Part shown: piece after piece, positions 1 to 5,334 of the stretch
Layout of the letters: each line of letters starts with the position of its first letter
Position numbering within the stretch: position 1 is the stretch's first letter
Assembly: GCA_965603295.1 (NCBI GenBank)
Contig: CBFDCL010000107.1
Coordinates: 1 to 6,240 of the forward strand
DNA length: 6,240 nt
From: JAFGWO01 sp965603295
GTDB lineage: Bacteria; BMS3Abin14
Direction of reading: 5' to 3'
Notes under the pieces: generated by a model
What the model was told of the DNA's origin: nothing
The model's database searches: none
The model's input: only the letters and a program-made list of their open reading frames with translations
Translations under genes and position numbers: made by a program

Positions 1-238
1 GATAAGCGGTAAGACCGGGCAAGGCGGAAAGCGTGTGCCGGGTTGCGAGGCTGATAAGACGAGCGCCGTCCGGAATATGGGCCGTATGTTTCCCTTCGGC
101 ACGGGCCAGCAGGAGATCTACTTCGATTCCCAGATTCAGCAGCCCCTGAGCGAGGTTGCAGATCATCTTCTCGACACCACCATCCCCTGAAAAGGGGACG
201 AAGATGCCGATCCGCCTGTCTGTGTGTCCGGAGGACAT
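1..238 (-). CDS. Family 4 glycosyltransferase, N-terminal part only (cut by window edge)
   Basis: The first 79 codons of a gene that runs off the left edge. It starts at the ATG at 238-236 (MSSGHTDRRIGIFVP...). A strong ribosome binding site, GGGAGG at 253-248, lies 9 nt upstream and overlaps the last codons and stop of asnB; only 6 bp separate the two genes, so translation is probably coupled. The visible part is the start of a GT-B fold: a beta-strand (IGIFVPF) followed by the glycine loop GDGGVEKM and a helix, as in GT4 enzymes that transfer a sugar from a nucleotide donor at the cytoplasmic side of the membrane. The same stretch aligns with the glycosyltransferase at 2059-3162 (16 of 36 residues identical by eye, including G-G-V-E), so the two are probably paralogues. 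The donor-binding C-terminal domain is outside the window, so donor and acceptor cannot be inferred. Confidence 0.85.
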   Translation of the reverse strand, partial: MSSGHTDRRIGIFVPFSGDGGVEKMICNLAQGLLNLGIEVDLLLARAEGKHTAHIPDGARLISLATRHTLSALPGLTAY

Positions 239-244
239 CTTCCC

Positions 245-2071
245 TTACCTCCCTGCGTTCAGGAACTCAATGGGGCTGATGAAGTCGGGTGGGCGCTCGC
301 CGGATCCCTCAATGAAAATCTTGTGCCAGATGGCGAACTGGATGAGGGACCACAGTACCCGTCCTTCCACTGAGGATCTTTTCCCTTTTTCAGTAAGTTC
401 AAGGATACCTTCAGGTTGAAACCACTGGCGCATCCCGTGAATGTGCGGCAGCGTTTTTCTAAGGGCCTGCAGAAAATCCTCAGAGAACCATTCCCTCACG
501 GGAACATGAAACCCTTTCTTCCGGGTGATAAGGTGTTCCTCGGGAAGGAATGCGGAAGCCCATTTTTTCAGAAAAAGCTTCCCGCCTCCTCGTTCGACCT
601 TCAAACGGTCCGGCAGAGAGAGACCGAACTCGACGACCCTGTGGTCCAGGAACGGGACACGGCCTTCCAGGCCGAAGGCCATCATCATTCGGTCGGCTTT
701 GACGAGAAGGTTGTCCGGAAGAGCAGTCCTGATGTCCACATACTGCATTTTCTTGAGGGCGCTCCAGGAGGACGGGGTCTCTGACCAGCTTTCCACGAAG
801 GGAAGCCGCGTGGATCGCGCCGCGTCCAGCAGCAGTTTACCCAGCAGCTTTTCGGGCCATCGGCCCCTCAGATCACCGCGGACGCGAAATCCGCCCGACC
901 CGGGGTTAAGGAGGTTCTTGACGAACCTCTCCGATGGCCGGGCCCTGTACCTCCCGTAACCCGCAAAGACCTCGTCCCCACCCTCCCCGGAGAAAACCAC
1001 CTTAAGCTCATCGCCGGCCAGGCGGGAAAGAAGGGCGGTGGGAAGGTTGGCGTAATCCCGCATGAGATCGTCTGCAGCCCACACCGTCAGAGGAAGGACA
1101 TGAAAGATATCCCTCTCCGACGGTATTATCTCGGTATGCCGGCTGGAGAACAGGCGGGCCATTTTCCCGGCCCCCGGGAGTTCGTTTACAAGGGTGGTTC
1201 CCGGAAACCCAACGGAAAAAGTCCTGATTGGCTCACCTTTATAATCTGACAGCAGAGCCAGAAGTATGGCGGAGTCAACCCCCCCGGATAAAAAAAGACC
1301 GAAAGGAACATCCGATCGCATGTGCTGGATCATAACGGTTTCCATGAGGGCATCGAACTCGGACTGAGCTTCCCCTTGGCTGATATCCCGGGGCTGGATT
1401 TCAAGAGCGGACCAATACCTCCACCTTTTGAATGTCTCCCCGTTTTCGACGCACACTGCCTCACCGGGCAGGATCCGCTCCACACCTTCAAAGATGGTGA
1501 CCCCTCCCGAGGAGAACTGGTTCTGCAGATACTGGGCCAATCCGTGAGGGTTGATCCCCGGCTTTCGGTTCAGGAGAGGCAGGAGGGCCTTGATCTCGGA
1601 CGAAAAACAGGTGCCTCTGGGACCTTGATGGAGGAACAGCGGCTTGATCCCCAGACGATCCCGAGCCAGGATCAGGCGGTTTTTGGCCTTGTCGTACAGG
1701 GCAAAGGCGAACATCCCGTTGAGATATTCGAGGAAACGGTCACCGTATTCGGCGTAGCAGTGAATGATCGCCTCGGAGTCCGATCTGGTGAGAAAACGGT
1801 GGCCTCTTTTCTCAAGATTTTTCCGAAGTTCGACGAAGTTGTAAATCTCACCGTTGGCCACAAGGACCAGTCCGCCGTCGTGTGACAAGAGGGGCTGGTG
1901 GCCTCCCTCAAGGTCGATGATGGACAACCGGGATTGTCCCATCCCCAGGGCCCCCTTGCAGTAGAACCCTTTTTCATCGGGGCCGCGATGGGCGAGGGTT
2001 TCGATGGCCCGATGGAGTTGGGGTTCCTGGGCCTCCCCGTGAGACAGGAAAACTCCTGCTATTCCGCACAT
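245..2071 (-). CDS. asnB: AsnB-type glutamine-hydrolysing amidotransferase (asparagine synthetase-like)
   Basis: 608-residue class II glutamine amidotransferase fused to an asparagine-synthetase (ATP-pyrophosphatase) domain. The ATG at 2071 is certain because the catalytic cysteine is residue 2 (MCGIAGVF). Glutaminase residues are in place: R48 and D53 in SRLSIID, N73-G74-E75 in NGEIYNF, and D98 in RSDSE. The synthetase domain has the ATP P-loop SGGVDS at 262-267, SGEGGDEVFAGY at 361-372, DNLLVKADRM at 453-462 and EGRVPFLDH at 469-477. Enzymes of this kind adenylate a carboxylate and transfer ammonia from glutamine to it. In housekeeping AsnB the acceptor is aspartate; in polysaccharide loci, related proteins are thought to amidate uronic acids or other glycan carboxylates. 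GEGGDE replaces the GEGADE usual in housekeeping AsnB, which with the glycosyltransferase neighbours favours a modifying role, but real asparagine synthesis cannot be excluded. The start overlaps the preceding gene by 13 bp (2059-2071); the upstream GGAA is a weak ribosome site, so translation is probably coupled. The symbol names the family, not a proven function. Confidence 0.93.
   Translation of the reverse strand: MCGIAGVFLSHGEAQEPQLHRAIETLAHRGPDEKGFYCKGALGMGQSRLSIIDLEGGHQPLLSHDGGLVLVANGEIYNFVELRKNLEKRGHRFLTRSDSEAIIHCYAEYGDRFLEYLNGMFAFALYDKAKNRLILARDRLGIKPLFLHQGPRGTCFSSEIKALLPLLNRKPGINPHGLAQYLQNQFSSGGVTIFEGVERILPGEAVCVENGETFKRWRYWSALEIQPRDISQGEAQSEFDALMETVMIQHMRSDVPFGLFLSGGVDSAILLALLSDYKGEPIRTFSVGFPGTTLVNELPGAGKMARLFSSRHTEIIPSERDIFHVLPLTVWAADDLMRDYANLPTALLSRLAGDELKVVFSGEGGDEVFAGYGRYRARPSERFVKNLLNPGSGGFRVRGDLRGRWPEKLLGKLLLDAARSTRLPFVESWSETPSSWSALKKMQYVDIRTALPDNLLVKADRMMMAFGLEGRVPFLDHRVVEFGLSLPDRLKVERGGGKLFLKKWASAFLPEEHLITRKKGFHVPVREWFSEDFLQALRKTLPHIHGMRQWFQPEGILELTEKGKRSSVEGRVLWSLIQFAIWHKIFIEGSGERPPDFISPIEFLNAGR
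248..253 (-). promoter_or_regulatory. Ribosome binding site of the left-edge glycosyltransferase
   Basis: GGGAGG on the minus strand, 9 nt before the ATG at 238. It lies inside the final Gly-Arg codons of asnB and directly before its TAA stop. The position fixes the start of the downstream gene and argues for coupled translation. Confidence 0.75.
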
Positions 2072-3162
2072 ATGATTTCCAGGTATTTTCTCGCTGATCG
2101 CTCCACTGAATATTCTCTGACCGCTTCCTTAAGTGTTTCCGGTTCGACGGAATTTAACAGGGTTTCCTGGATAGCCTCTGCCATGGAACGAGGGTTGTTC
2201 ACGGGAACCAGTTTGCCCAATAGACCACTTTTCAATATTTCCTTGGGGCCACTGTCGCAATCGGTGGACACGACCGGTACACCAAGGGCCAAGGCCTCGG
2301 TGAGTGCGTTAGGGGACCCCTCCCAGTCGGAAGACAGGACAAAAAGACTGGATTTCGAGAGATAGGCGTAAGGGTTTGTGACGAACCCGGGCAGATCAAC
2401 GTCCCGTTCCACCTTCAGTGCCCTTGTCAGCTTTTCGAGTCGATCAAAATATTTCCCCTCACCCAAAATAACAAGGCGGCACTCGGTTTTTGAGCGAACC
2501 TTCGCGAAAGCCCTGATGAGAAGTTCGAAATTTTTTTGCCGGTCCAACCGTCCGATACCGAGAATAACCGGTATTTCTTTCTCGGCGAAATATCGGTGAT
2601 CGACATTTTCGGCGGCAAGCTGTGTCATTTCAGTTGTAATAACCGGGTTGGGAATTACGTGGATGTTATCCGTTGGCAGACCCGTTATCGCTGCTACGTC
2701 TGAAGCGACCCCGTGGGATACGGCGATGAGGGCGTCTGCCGTTCTCAGGATCCTCCTTGATTTTCTTTGTGCCTTCCATGTTTTCAACGGTCCGCTGTGC
2801 CGCTGCCGGAGTCTGCCGGTTATGTGTACAGGCACCCTCATGATTATCCGGGCGTCGGACCTCGATCGCTCCCTTGCCTTGACCGCGATGAGGCAGTTTT
2901 CCTCTTTGGATGTCAGGATGACATGAGGGGATGCCTTCCCGAGGTAGATGGCGGCCGCGGTTTCCACGTCCCGATGAAGGGCTTTCAGTTCCACTAACTT
3001 TAACGACGGAAGAAGATCCTTCAGAAATGGGCTGCCGGTCTTTCTGACGACAAAATCCACAGGATTTCCCAGAGCCGCTATGCCTCTGGCCAGATTCACC
3101 ATCATACGCTCCACCCCCCCTTTTTCGAAGGTGGGGAGGAAAATGGCCAGACGATGTTTCAT
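2059..3162 (-). CDS. Family 4 glycosyltransferase (GT-B fold)
   Basis: 367-residue retaining GT4 glycosyltransferase, full length for the family. Visible elements in order: MKHRLAIFLP strand with glycine loop EKGGVERM (14-21); start of the C-terminal Rossmann domain at GIGRLDRQKNF (202-212), with the R and K that usually contact donor phosphates; LVILGEG (230-236); and the donor-site E-x7-E signature, EGSPNALTE (E281 and E289), followed by CDSGPKEIL (302-310). The GPKEIL variant is frequent in transferases acting on N-acetylated hexosamines (PglA/PglH/PglJ-like), a weak hint at the donor. No membrane span is seen. Reading could begin at a TTG at 3222, but that would leave only about 10 nt of leader after the promoter at 3239-3267 and adds an unconserved basic tail. 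Of the tandem ATGs at 3165 and 3162, the latter is placed better behind CGGA (5 nt spacing). The gene overlaps asnB downstream by 13 bp. Confidence 0.92.
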   Translation of the reverse strand: MKHRLAIFLPTFEKGGVERMMVNLARGIAALGNPVDFVVRKTGSPFLKDLLPSLKLVELKALHRDVETAAAIYLGKASPHVILTSKEENCLIAVKARERSRSDARIIMRVPVHITGRLRQRHSGPLKTWKAQRKSRRILRTADALIAVSHGVASDVAAITGLPTDNIHVIPNPVITTEMTQLAAENVDHRYFAEKEIPVILGIGRLDRQKNFELLIRAFAKVRSKTECRLVILGEGKYFDRLEKLTRALKVERDVDLPGFVTNPYAYLSKSSLFVLSSDWEGSPNALTEALALGVPVVSTDCDSGPKEILKSGLLGKLVPVNNPRSMAEAIQETLLNSVEPETLKEAVREYSVERSARKYLEIICAE

Positions 3163-3238
3163 CATATTCCGTGTCAAATGAGAGTGAGAACGTCGATAGA
3201 CGGTTCGTTTTCCCCGTTCCAAAGGGTGGTTGAGTACC

Positions 3239-3267
3239 TAAATAGAGGGAAAGGGGAGGGTTGTCAA
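3239..3267 (-). promoter_or_regulatory. Sigma-70-type promoter of the GT4-asnB-GT4 operon
   Basis: The minus strand reads TTGACA at 3267-3262 (perfect -35), a 17-nt spacer, and TATTTA at 3244-3239 (-10, three of six consensus positions including the first two). Predicted transcription start is near 3232, giving a leader of about 70 nt to the ATG at 3162. Extended by flanking bases, the motif TCGTTGACA - 16 nt - CTATTTA is identical to that upstream of the sulfotransferase, while the spacers differ. That makes chance less likely. It probably drives the three left-hand genes. Confidence 0.6.
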
Positions 3268-3300
3268 CGAAGGGAACCTGGATGCCACGAGGTTTGTTCT

Positions 3301-3319
3301 TTGCCCGGGTTCAGGGCAA
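3301..3319. repeat. Small inverted repeat after the family 2 glycosyltransferase
   Basis: TTGCCC (3301-3306) and GGGCAA (3314-3319) form a 6-bp stem with a 7-nt loop, 5 bp beyond the stop codon of the upstream gene. The position suits transcription termination, but no T-run follows on the minus strand (AGAACAAACC follows). Intrinsic termination is therefore doubtful; it could only be a weak 3'-end hairpin. Confidence 0.3.
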
Positions 3320-3323
3320 GGGG

Positions 3324-4337
3324 TTAGAACCCTTCCACGGTTTTGCGGAGAATGTCCCTCATCCACTTGAGGGTTCCCGCTGGCAGGGCCAGGAACCAGA
3401 AGATCAGGTGCTTTACCTCCCGGGACTGGTGGATTGGTCCCACTCCACTGTGAAGGGAGTACCGGATATACCGGATATGGCTGCGCATGAGTTTTCTCGG
3501 GCCCAGATAGCTGCTAAACAGGGTGATCTGTTCCAGAAAAACCAGCCGAAGCCCTTTCGGATTCTTCATCCGGTACTCGAAACGGCGTCTTGTGATCCCG
3601 GCGGGAGCGTGCCGGCTGATCAGAATGGGAACATTGATGAACCGCATTCTGTAGTCGAGGGCCATTCTCCAGAAGATCATCGTTGTCCGCATGTGGTTTT
3701 CCCCCTCGATAACGGGGTAGGGGAATTTTCTGAGCACGGAGGTTCTGGTAGCCTCTCTCTTCTCCCCACTCATGTTTCCTATTCCCGCGATCTGGAGGTA
3801 ATCCGCGTCAAGGATGTCTTGCGGATAGGGGATACCCGAAAGGGCGCCGTCTTCCTTCAAACAGAGGCCGACGATCCCCGCGAAGCGATCCCGTTCCCCC
3901 TCGGGAATGAGGTTCCAGTGTTCCATGACCCTTTCCAGGGCATCGGGAAGAAGGGAATCGTTGGAGTCCAGCCTGATGAAGAATTTCCCCTTTGCTACCA
4001 TGATCGCCCGGTTGTGGGCAGCGTGTCCACCCTGGTTCCGCTGCCAATGGTAAACAATAGGGAAATCGAATTTCTTCTCCAATGACCTGATCAGATCGGT
4101 GGTCCCATCCGTTGACCCATCATCGATGATCAGCGTCTCCAGGTTTCTGTAGGACTGCTGGGCAACGCTGTCCAGGGTTCTTTCCAGCACGTATGCCCTG
4201 TTGTAGGTCGGGATGAAAACGGTAAAATCGTAGCTCCACTTCGTCACGGCAGCGTCTCTATCAACCGCCGATACCGGGTGTCCGGGCGAACCGGGAGTTC
4301 GATGATGAACCTCCTTCTGGTTTTCCGGGGAGTTCAT
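3324..4337 (-). CDS. Family 2 glycosyltransferase (GT-A fold)
   Basis: 337-residue GT2 enzyme, expected to transfer a sugar from a nucleotide donor with inversion at the inner face of the cytoplasmic membrane. After a poorly conserved, proline- and histidine-containing N-terminus of about 35 residues comes the GT-A core: TVFIPTYNR (39-47), LIIDDGSTDGT (69-79, nucleotide binding), the QGGHAAHNRAI helix (102-112) and RLDSND (122-127) at the metal-binding DXD position. There the usual LDSDD/LDADD reads L-D-S-N-D. A middle segment (PVIEGENHMRT...RFINVPILISRHAPAGITRR) matches the layout of capsule-type GT2 proteins. Near the C-terminus HLIFWFLALPAGTL is hydrophobic but too short for a clear span and may sit at the membrane surface. 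ATG 4337 is preferred over TTG 4343 (two codons longer); GTG 4247 would also leave the core complete. Ribosome sites are weak at all three, so the start is uncertain. It has its own 122-bp upstream gap. Confidence 0.9.
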   Translation of the reverse strand: MNSPENQKEVHHRTPGSPGHPVSAVDRDAAVTKWSYDFTVFIPTYNRAYVLERTLDSVAQQSYRNLETLIIDDGSTDGTTDLIRSLEKKFDFPIVYHWQRNQGGHAAHNRAIMVAKGKFFIRLDSNDSLLPDALERVMEHWNLIPEGERDRFAGIVGLCLKEDGALSGIPYPQDILDADYLQIAGIGNMSGEKREATRTSVLRKFPYPVIEGENHMRTTMIFWRMALDYRMRFINVPILISRHAPAGITRRRFEYRMKNPKGLRLVFLEQITLFSSYLGPRKLMRSHIRYIRYSLHSGVGPIHQSREVKHLIFWFLALPAGTLKWMRDILRKTVEGF

Positions 4338-4384
4338 GTCCAACCATTTCGAGGGATCTGATCATCATAAGGGGAAAGTTATTA

Positions 4385-4429
4385 TGTTTTTCGAGCCGTC
4401 TGGCACCTGAGATCACAGATCGAAAAACA
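4385..4429. repeat. Perfect 10-bp inverted repeat with 25-nt spacer upstream of the GT2 gene
   Basis: TGTTTTTCGA (4385-4394) and TCGAAAAACA (4420-4429) are exact reverse complements, in the 122-bp gap between the sulfotransferase stop and the GT2 start. On the minus strand the downstream arm abuts CATAAT (a 5/6 match to a -10 box; 4388-4383), though no good -35 box is found 16-19 nt upstream. The arms could be a two-site operator for a weak GT2 promoter, or a long-loop mRNA hairpin. A bidirectional rho-independent terminator is unlikely because the stem is AT-rich and the loop long. Confidence 0.45.
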
Positions 4430-4459
4430 GAGAATCACCCGGTTAGTGAGCCATGATCT

Positions 4460-5113
4460 CTATGCAAAGGTATACCTAAAAGTTTCGATATCCTGCCGGA
4501 AATGCTCCGCCACCAGTTGGGCGGTAGTGTCATCGTAGTAACTCTGGTAATCCACGCGGCCTTTCGCTTCCCTCTTGTGGGGGAGCCGCGGCGGATCAAT
4601 CCCGATCCTGCGGCAGATCTCCTCAAAGTCCTCCAGAAGGTTCTCGTACTTCCCGATAAAGTCAACGATGATTGTACCGTCCAGGTCTTTCAGATAATTC
4701 GTTTGAAGCTCGATGGATGTGTCCACATGGTACTGATAAGGTCTTTCAGGGTCGAGCTTCCAGCGGATAAAAGAGGGAAAGTCCGGGGTGTGCTCAACGA
4801 GATGGGGCCTTTCGCGGCGCAGATGGTGCCAGGAACTGACCTGAAGATCCCATGGGTTACGGACGAAGGCAAATTTGAAAAGACCATCGAAAAACTCCTG
4901 GGGGAGCATTTCCTTGGCCGCGATAATCTTCGCGTGTCGGGGAAGCTTGCTTGCGATACGGTGTCCGGAAGCGTGGCTCAGGCGGCTTGCGATGAACTGG
5001 GGCAGGTACAGGGGATCTTTCCACCGCAGCCGGTTTAACGCGGCGCGCACACTGGTTCCCCCCGTTTTGGCAATGTGAACGAAAAGAAAATTGTATTTAA
5101 CGGACAGAAGCAT
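4460..5113 (-). CDS. PAPS-dependent sulfotransferase (Sulfotransfer_2-like), probably acting on a glycan
   Basis: 217-residue cytosolic-type sulfotransferase, at the short end of the family. It should move sulfate from 3'-phosphoadenosine 5'-phosphosulfate to a hydroxyl or amine of an acceptor. Both PAPS motifs are clear: the 5'-phosphosulfate loop HIAKTGGTS (13-21, with K16), and the 3'-phosphate motif FVRNPWDLQVS (83-93) with R85 and S93 at the expected 8-residue spacing. H-I-A/P-K-T-G-G-T-S is the form typical of carbohydrate sulfotransferases (heparan 2-O, chondroitin and bacterial exopolysaccharide types). No signal peptide or membrane segment is present, so it acts inside the cell, perhaps on a lipid-linked intermediate. 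The ATG at 5113 is supported by GAGGG at 5127-5123, 9 nt upstream, and by the P-loop lying close to the N-terminus as usual. A good promoter precedes it. The acceptor is unknown; its place among glycosyltransferases argues for the glycan made by this locus. No PAPS-synthesis genes are visible. Confidence 0.88.
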   Translation of the reverse strand: MLLSVKYNFLFVHIAKTGGTSVRAALNRLRWKDPLYLPQFIASRLSHASGHRIASKLPRHAKIIAAKEMLPQEFFDGLFKFAFVRNPWDLQVSSWHHLRRERPHLVEHTPDFPSFIRWKLDPERPYQYHVDTSIELQTNYLKDLDGTIIVDFIGKYENLLEDFEEICRRIGIDPPRLPHKREAKGRVDYQSYYDDTTAQLVAEHFRQDIETFRYTFA

Positions 5114-5125
5114 GCTCTTTGGCCC

Positions 5126-5137
5126 TCTTCATGAAGA
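5126..5137. promoter_or_regulatory. 12-bp perfect palindrome in the sulfotransferase leader
   Basis: TCTTCATGAAGA is its own reverse complement. It lies in the predicted leader and overlaps the first two bases of the GAGGG ribosome binding site (5127-5123). With no loop it would fold poorly as RNA, so a protein-binding operator is the likelier role. A chance palindrome of this length in a 6-kb window is possible. Confidence 0.3.
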
Positions 5138-5174
5138 ATCAGGGAACGGGACCTTTTCAAGGAAAACAGTTCTT

Positions 5175-5203
5175 TAAATAGTGGTATTACGGTTTTCTGT
5201 CAA
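5175..5203 (-). promoter_or_regulatory. Sigma-70-type promoter of the sulfotransferase gene
   Basis: The minus strand reads TTGACA at 5203-5198 (perfect -35), 17 nt, and TATTTA at 5180-5175 (-10). Expected start is near 5168, giving a leader of about 55 nt to the ATG at 5113. It has the same flanked motif (TCGTTGACA - 16 nt - CTATTTA) as the promoter at 3239-3267, so the two transcripts may be co-regulated. It lies just downstream, in transcription direction, of the tandem-repeat mosaic at 5220-5334. Confidence 0.62.
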
Positions 5204-5219
5204 CGAGGGGGAAAAGAAC

Positions 5220-5247
5220 GTCCAACGTCCAAGGTCCAATGTCCAAC
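5220..5247. repeat. Heptamer tandem array, GTCCAAN x4
   Basis: Four contiguous 7-bp units: GTCCAAC, GTCCAAG, GTCCAAT, GTCCAAC. The first six bases are invariant and the seventh varies. It is the first of three adjacent arrays and lies 17 bp upstream of the -35 box of the sulfotransferase promoter. Short tandem heptamers are known from other bacteria (for example the STRR elements of cyanobacteria), but I do not recognise a named family here. Confidence 0.9.
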
Positions 5248-5262
5248 GGGAAGGATTTTAGG

Positions 5263-5294
5263 GCACTGGTGCACTGGTGCACCTGTGCACTTGC
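5263..5294. repeat. Octamer tandem array, GCACTGGT x4 (degenerate)
   Basis: Four 8-bp units: GCACTGGT, GCACTGGT, GCACCTGT, GCACTTGC, becoming more divergent to the right. The units create a compact inverted repeat, GGTGCA-CTGG-TGCACC at 5268-5283 (6-bp stem, 4-nt loop), but no T-run follows on either strand, so it does not look like an intrinsic terminator. It lies 15 bp after the GTCCAAN array and 5 bp before the YYCTCAA array. Confidence 0.85.
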
Positions 5295-5299
5295 ATACC

Positions 5300-5334
5300 T
5301 TCTCAACCCTCAACCCTCAATTCTCAATTCTCAA
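5300..5334. repeat. Heptamer tandem array, YYCTCAA x5, running into a coding end
   Basis: Five exact 7-bp units on the plus strand: TTCTCAA, CCCTCAA, CCCTCAA, TTCTCAA, TTCTCAA (minus strand TTGAGRR). The unit differs from the GTCCAAN array but shares its length and a terminal CAA/CCAA core. The last 11 bp (5324-5334) lie inside the glycosyltransferase gene and supply its TGA stop and final residues. Confidence 0.9.

Noticed and set aside
661..680. 7-bp inverted repeat GGCCTTC / GAAGGCC
   Set aside because: It lies in the conserved GLEGR coding region of asnB and is explained by codon choice; no T-run follows.
1322..1885. 187-codon plus-strand open frame, and other plus-strand frames across 416-959 and 1898-2365
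   Set aside because: All are shadows of asnB or the adjacent GT4 gene; the opposite strand has complete catalytic motifs.
3163..3222. TTG start at 3222 for the middle GT4 gene
   Set aside because: It would leave a leader of only about 10 nt after the promoter, has no ribosome binding site and adds an unconserved basic N-terminus.
3261..4085. 274-codon open frame on the plus strand
   Set aside because: It is antisense to the well-supported GT2 gene, has no recognisable domain or ribosome binding site, and results from GC-rich third positions.
4502..5038. 178-codon plus-strand open frame
   Set aside because: It is antisense to the sulfotransferase, whose PAPS motifs are intact, and has no recognisable family features.
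5263..5294. Intrinsic terminator formed by the GGTGCA/TGCACC hairpin
   Set aside because: Neither strand has a T-run after the stem, and the hairpin is a by-product of the octamer repeat.
5220..5334. CRISPR-like repeats
   Set aside because: Units are 7-8 bp, directly adjacent and without unique spacers, so they are tandem arrays and not CRISPR.
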